The notes beneath the pieces were generated by a model that did no database searches, was not told the origin of the DNA, and worked only from the letters and a program-made list of their open reading frames with translations. The position numbers and the translations under genes are program-made. Positions 62,335-64,000 of a stretch of DNA of 64,000 nt are shown one piece after another. Source of the stretch: Diprion similis. Its lineage: Eukaryota > Arthropoda > Insecta > Hymenoptera > Diprionidae. Numbering within the stretch: position 1 is the stretch's first letter; every line of letters begins with the position of its first letter. Where the stretch lies: NCBI RefSeq assembly GCF_021155765.1, contig NC_060116.1, forward strand, positions 6,262,001 through 6,326,000. Reading direction: 5' to 3'.

Positions 62335-64000
62335 TCATTATATTCTAAACTGCTCCGTTCATTATACACTTTAATTATAAGAGTCTGGTAATTTCTCAAA
62401 CCGAAAATGCTCCTTCTCAACTAGTTCGACTTATGAACGTAAAGACTAAGATTCAGAGATACTTAACTCACTATCGGCTGACATTTATCTCATGATTCTT
62501 ATATAATGACTTGAATGATGCATTTTACACTAGCAAGAACGTTTGCATCCATTTTTTATTCTTCCCCTTATGGACTCGACCTTCATTTGAATGATTGTAA
62601 AACTTCTGAGTATTGTGACAATGTTATTGTTAACTTTAGCCAGTGCTATGATACTCGAAAACTTGACTTGGGAAAATAATATTCTTATCTGAAAATGCTT
62701 GAACAATGTATTGACTTATAATTTATTTTCATGTTATCATAGATCTATTTTGGACTCTGGCGTACTTATCGATATTAAGATACGAGGTGAATGGGCGATC
62801 AAAGGTATCAACCAACAACATGAAGATTCTCAAGATGAGGATTTGGAACAAGAGACCCCATGTTTCCGTAAGGTACTGGAAAATTCTCCGAGTGTGGAAG
62901 CATTGACGATAAGTGCTGGGTAATTAATGTTGATAACACAGATAATGTAGAGTAGTAGCAGTGATGAATACTACCATGGGTAACACTTCTCGACACTCGT
63001 GAATTTTCACGTTTTCGACATTCGCGTTTTCTTTCTATACACGAGTGCTAGTTGAATTTGTGGACTAAACATCAAATGGTAGAAAAGTATGTTTTGAATC
63101 AGTGATATAAAACTTATTCCAATAATAACGTTTGATCATTTTACACTTTGCTCAAATTTATAAGGGAAAAACTGTTTTGAGATATTGGATGAATGGATTA
63201 CTAAAACAGTAAAGTGAAAACTATATCACACTTGTTCATTGATGCGTTTGGAGATTCATTTCATCTCCACGACCATTTTTGGCACTCGTTGCACATCAGC
63301 TTAAATTCTCTCTTATTCCAAATGAAATTCTAACTAGTAGAGCTGAAGTACGATTTTACTTTCAACAAACTCCCACATGACAAGAATTCATCCTGCGAAA
63401 CTTATTTTAAAATCGCTGATTCTGATCTTGAAAATGCTAAACATGGTCCATTCATCGCGTGCACTCGACAATTCTCACTTTTATTTTCAGTCTGATCTTA
63501 TTCTATTTTGTCATTGAGTACCCATGTAAAATTTATGTATATGAAATACGTGATAAGATCTCATTCACATATGTTCTAATTTCAGAATACGAAGAGGATC
63601 AGGATTGTGGGATTTGGCGGCACTGTGCATGATCGCCGGTTGGACAAGCCTTATAAGTTTGCACCTGGTATAAATCCCGATCAGAGAGGGTCAATTCCTG
63701 ATAAAATAGGCGGGCAGAGTAAAAATTTGGATAAATTAAGACTTGAGAAATTAAGAACAAGAATGAAAGACTTTTTGATTGAACACAGCAACTTGTGCTA
63801 AATACCTCGTATATTCAACGCTAACGCTGAGAATCGGAAGCTCAGGAGAATTTGTTTCAAACGTTTAAGAATTTCCAGTTCGTTGTTATTAGATATGCAA
63901 CGGTCCTGACAGAGATCATGTTTGCAATTTTTAGCTGCATTACATTCACAAAGATTTACTACTTCCGTTCTCCTATGTCAACTTTTTATACCGCCCAAAT
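62335..64000 (+). repeat. Segmental duplication, copy 2 (truncated by window end)
   Basis: Second copy of the block at 53457-55112, same orientation, about 8.9 kb away. It continues past the window. Highly similar, with a few indels, so the duplication is fairly recent or has been homogenised. Confidence 0.93.
62743..63801 (+). pseudogene. LRR gene fragment, copy 2, same frameshift as copy 1
   Basis: Exon A (62743-62916) is open like copy 1 (CFRKVLENSPSVEALTISAG). Exon B begins after TTTCAG at 63586 and reads LWDLAALCMIAGWTSLISL. It then hits the same out-of-frame stop after GATAAAATAG before the IGGQSKNLDKLRLEKL segment. A further stop follows HSNLC. Shared damage shows the break preceded the duplication, or was spread by gene conversion. 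Confidence 0.6.

Overview
This is a nuclear segment of an insect genome. It is AT-rich, and its coding sequence is broken into small exons by GT-AG introns, with arthropod-style TATA promoters and many fold-back (MITE-like) elements. The gene content is ELP1, a UDP-glycosyltransferase, a ciliary-type invertebrate opsin (pteropsin) and proteasome alpha-7. Pteropsin plus the overall style suggests Hymenoptera, but the species cannot be fixed from sequence alone. All exon models were assembled by eye from splice consensus, reading phase and family knowledge.

Layout. 1-2691 (+): the C-terminal half of Elongator subunit 1 in seven exons, one intron being GC-AG. 3169-5263 (-) and 8099-11418 (+): a head-to-head pair of small secreted Pro-Val-rich protein genes. 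Both have a five-codon first exon, a TATA box and a KRG cleavage-like site; one ends in a His-Gly tail. 11.4-19.4 kb is mostly non-coding, with an orphan 3' exon, a CpG-rich patch with an NRF1-type site, and a MITE. 19427-28010 (-): a complete seven-exon UGT of 525 codons. 28-34.6 kb: non-coding, AT microsatellites, TIR element, large hairpin element. 34645-45639 (-): a complete six-exon pteropsin gene of 337 codons, whose introns hold a retrotransposon scrap and MITEs. 48810-50168 (-): a complete four-exon PSMA3 gene of 254 codons.

The right end (51-64 kb) is the unusual part. It contains remnants of an F-box/leucine-rich-repeat gene and a dead non-LTR retrotransposon. It also contains a segmental duplication (about 53.46-55.11 kb versus 62.34-64.0 kb) in which both copies share one frameshift. 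Between them lies a tandem array of five exon-shaped cassettes, four of 123 nt and one of 126 nt. Each cassette has a splice acceptor and donor, is phase-symmetric, and encodes an LxxLL (nuclear-receptor-box-like) motif in the same frame. A TISU-like start with a phase-0 donor lies upstream. Two cassettes are fully open and three carry one TGA. I regard this array as the best candidate for something undescribed.

The recognised genes do not form one pathway. They are independent housekeeping, detoxification, photoreception and secreted structural genes that happen to be neighbours.
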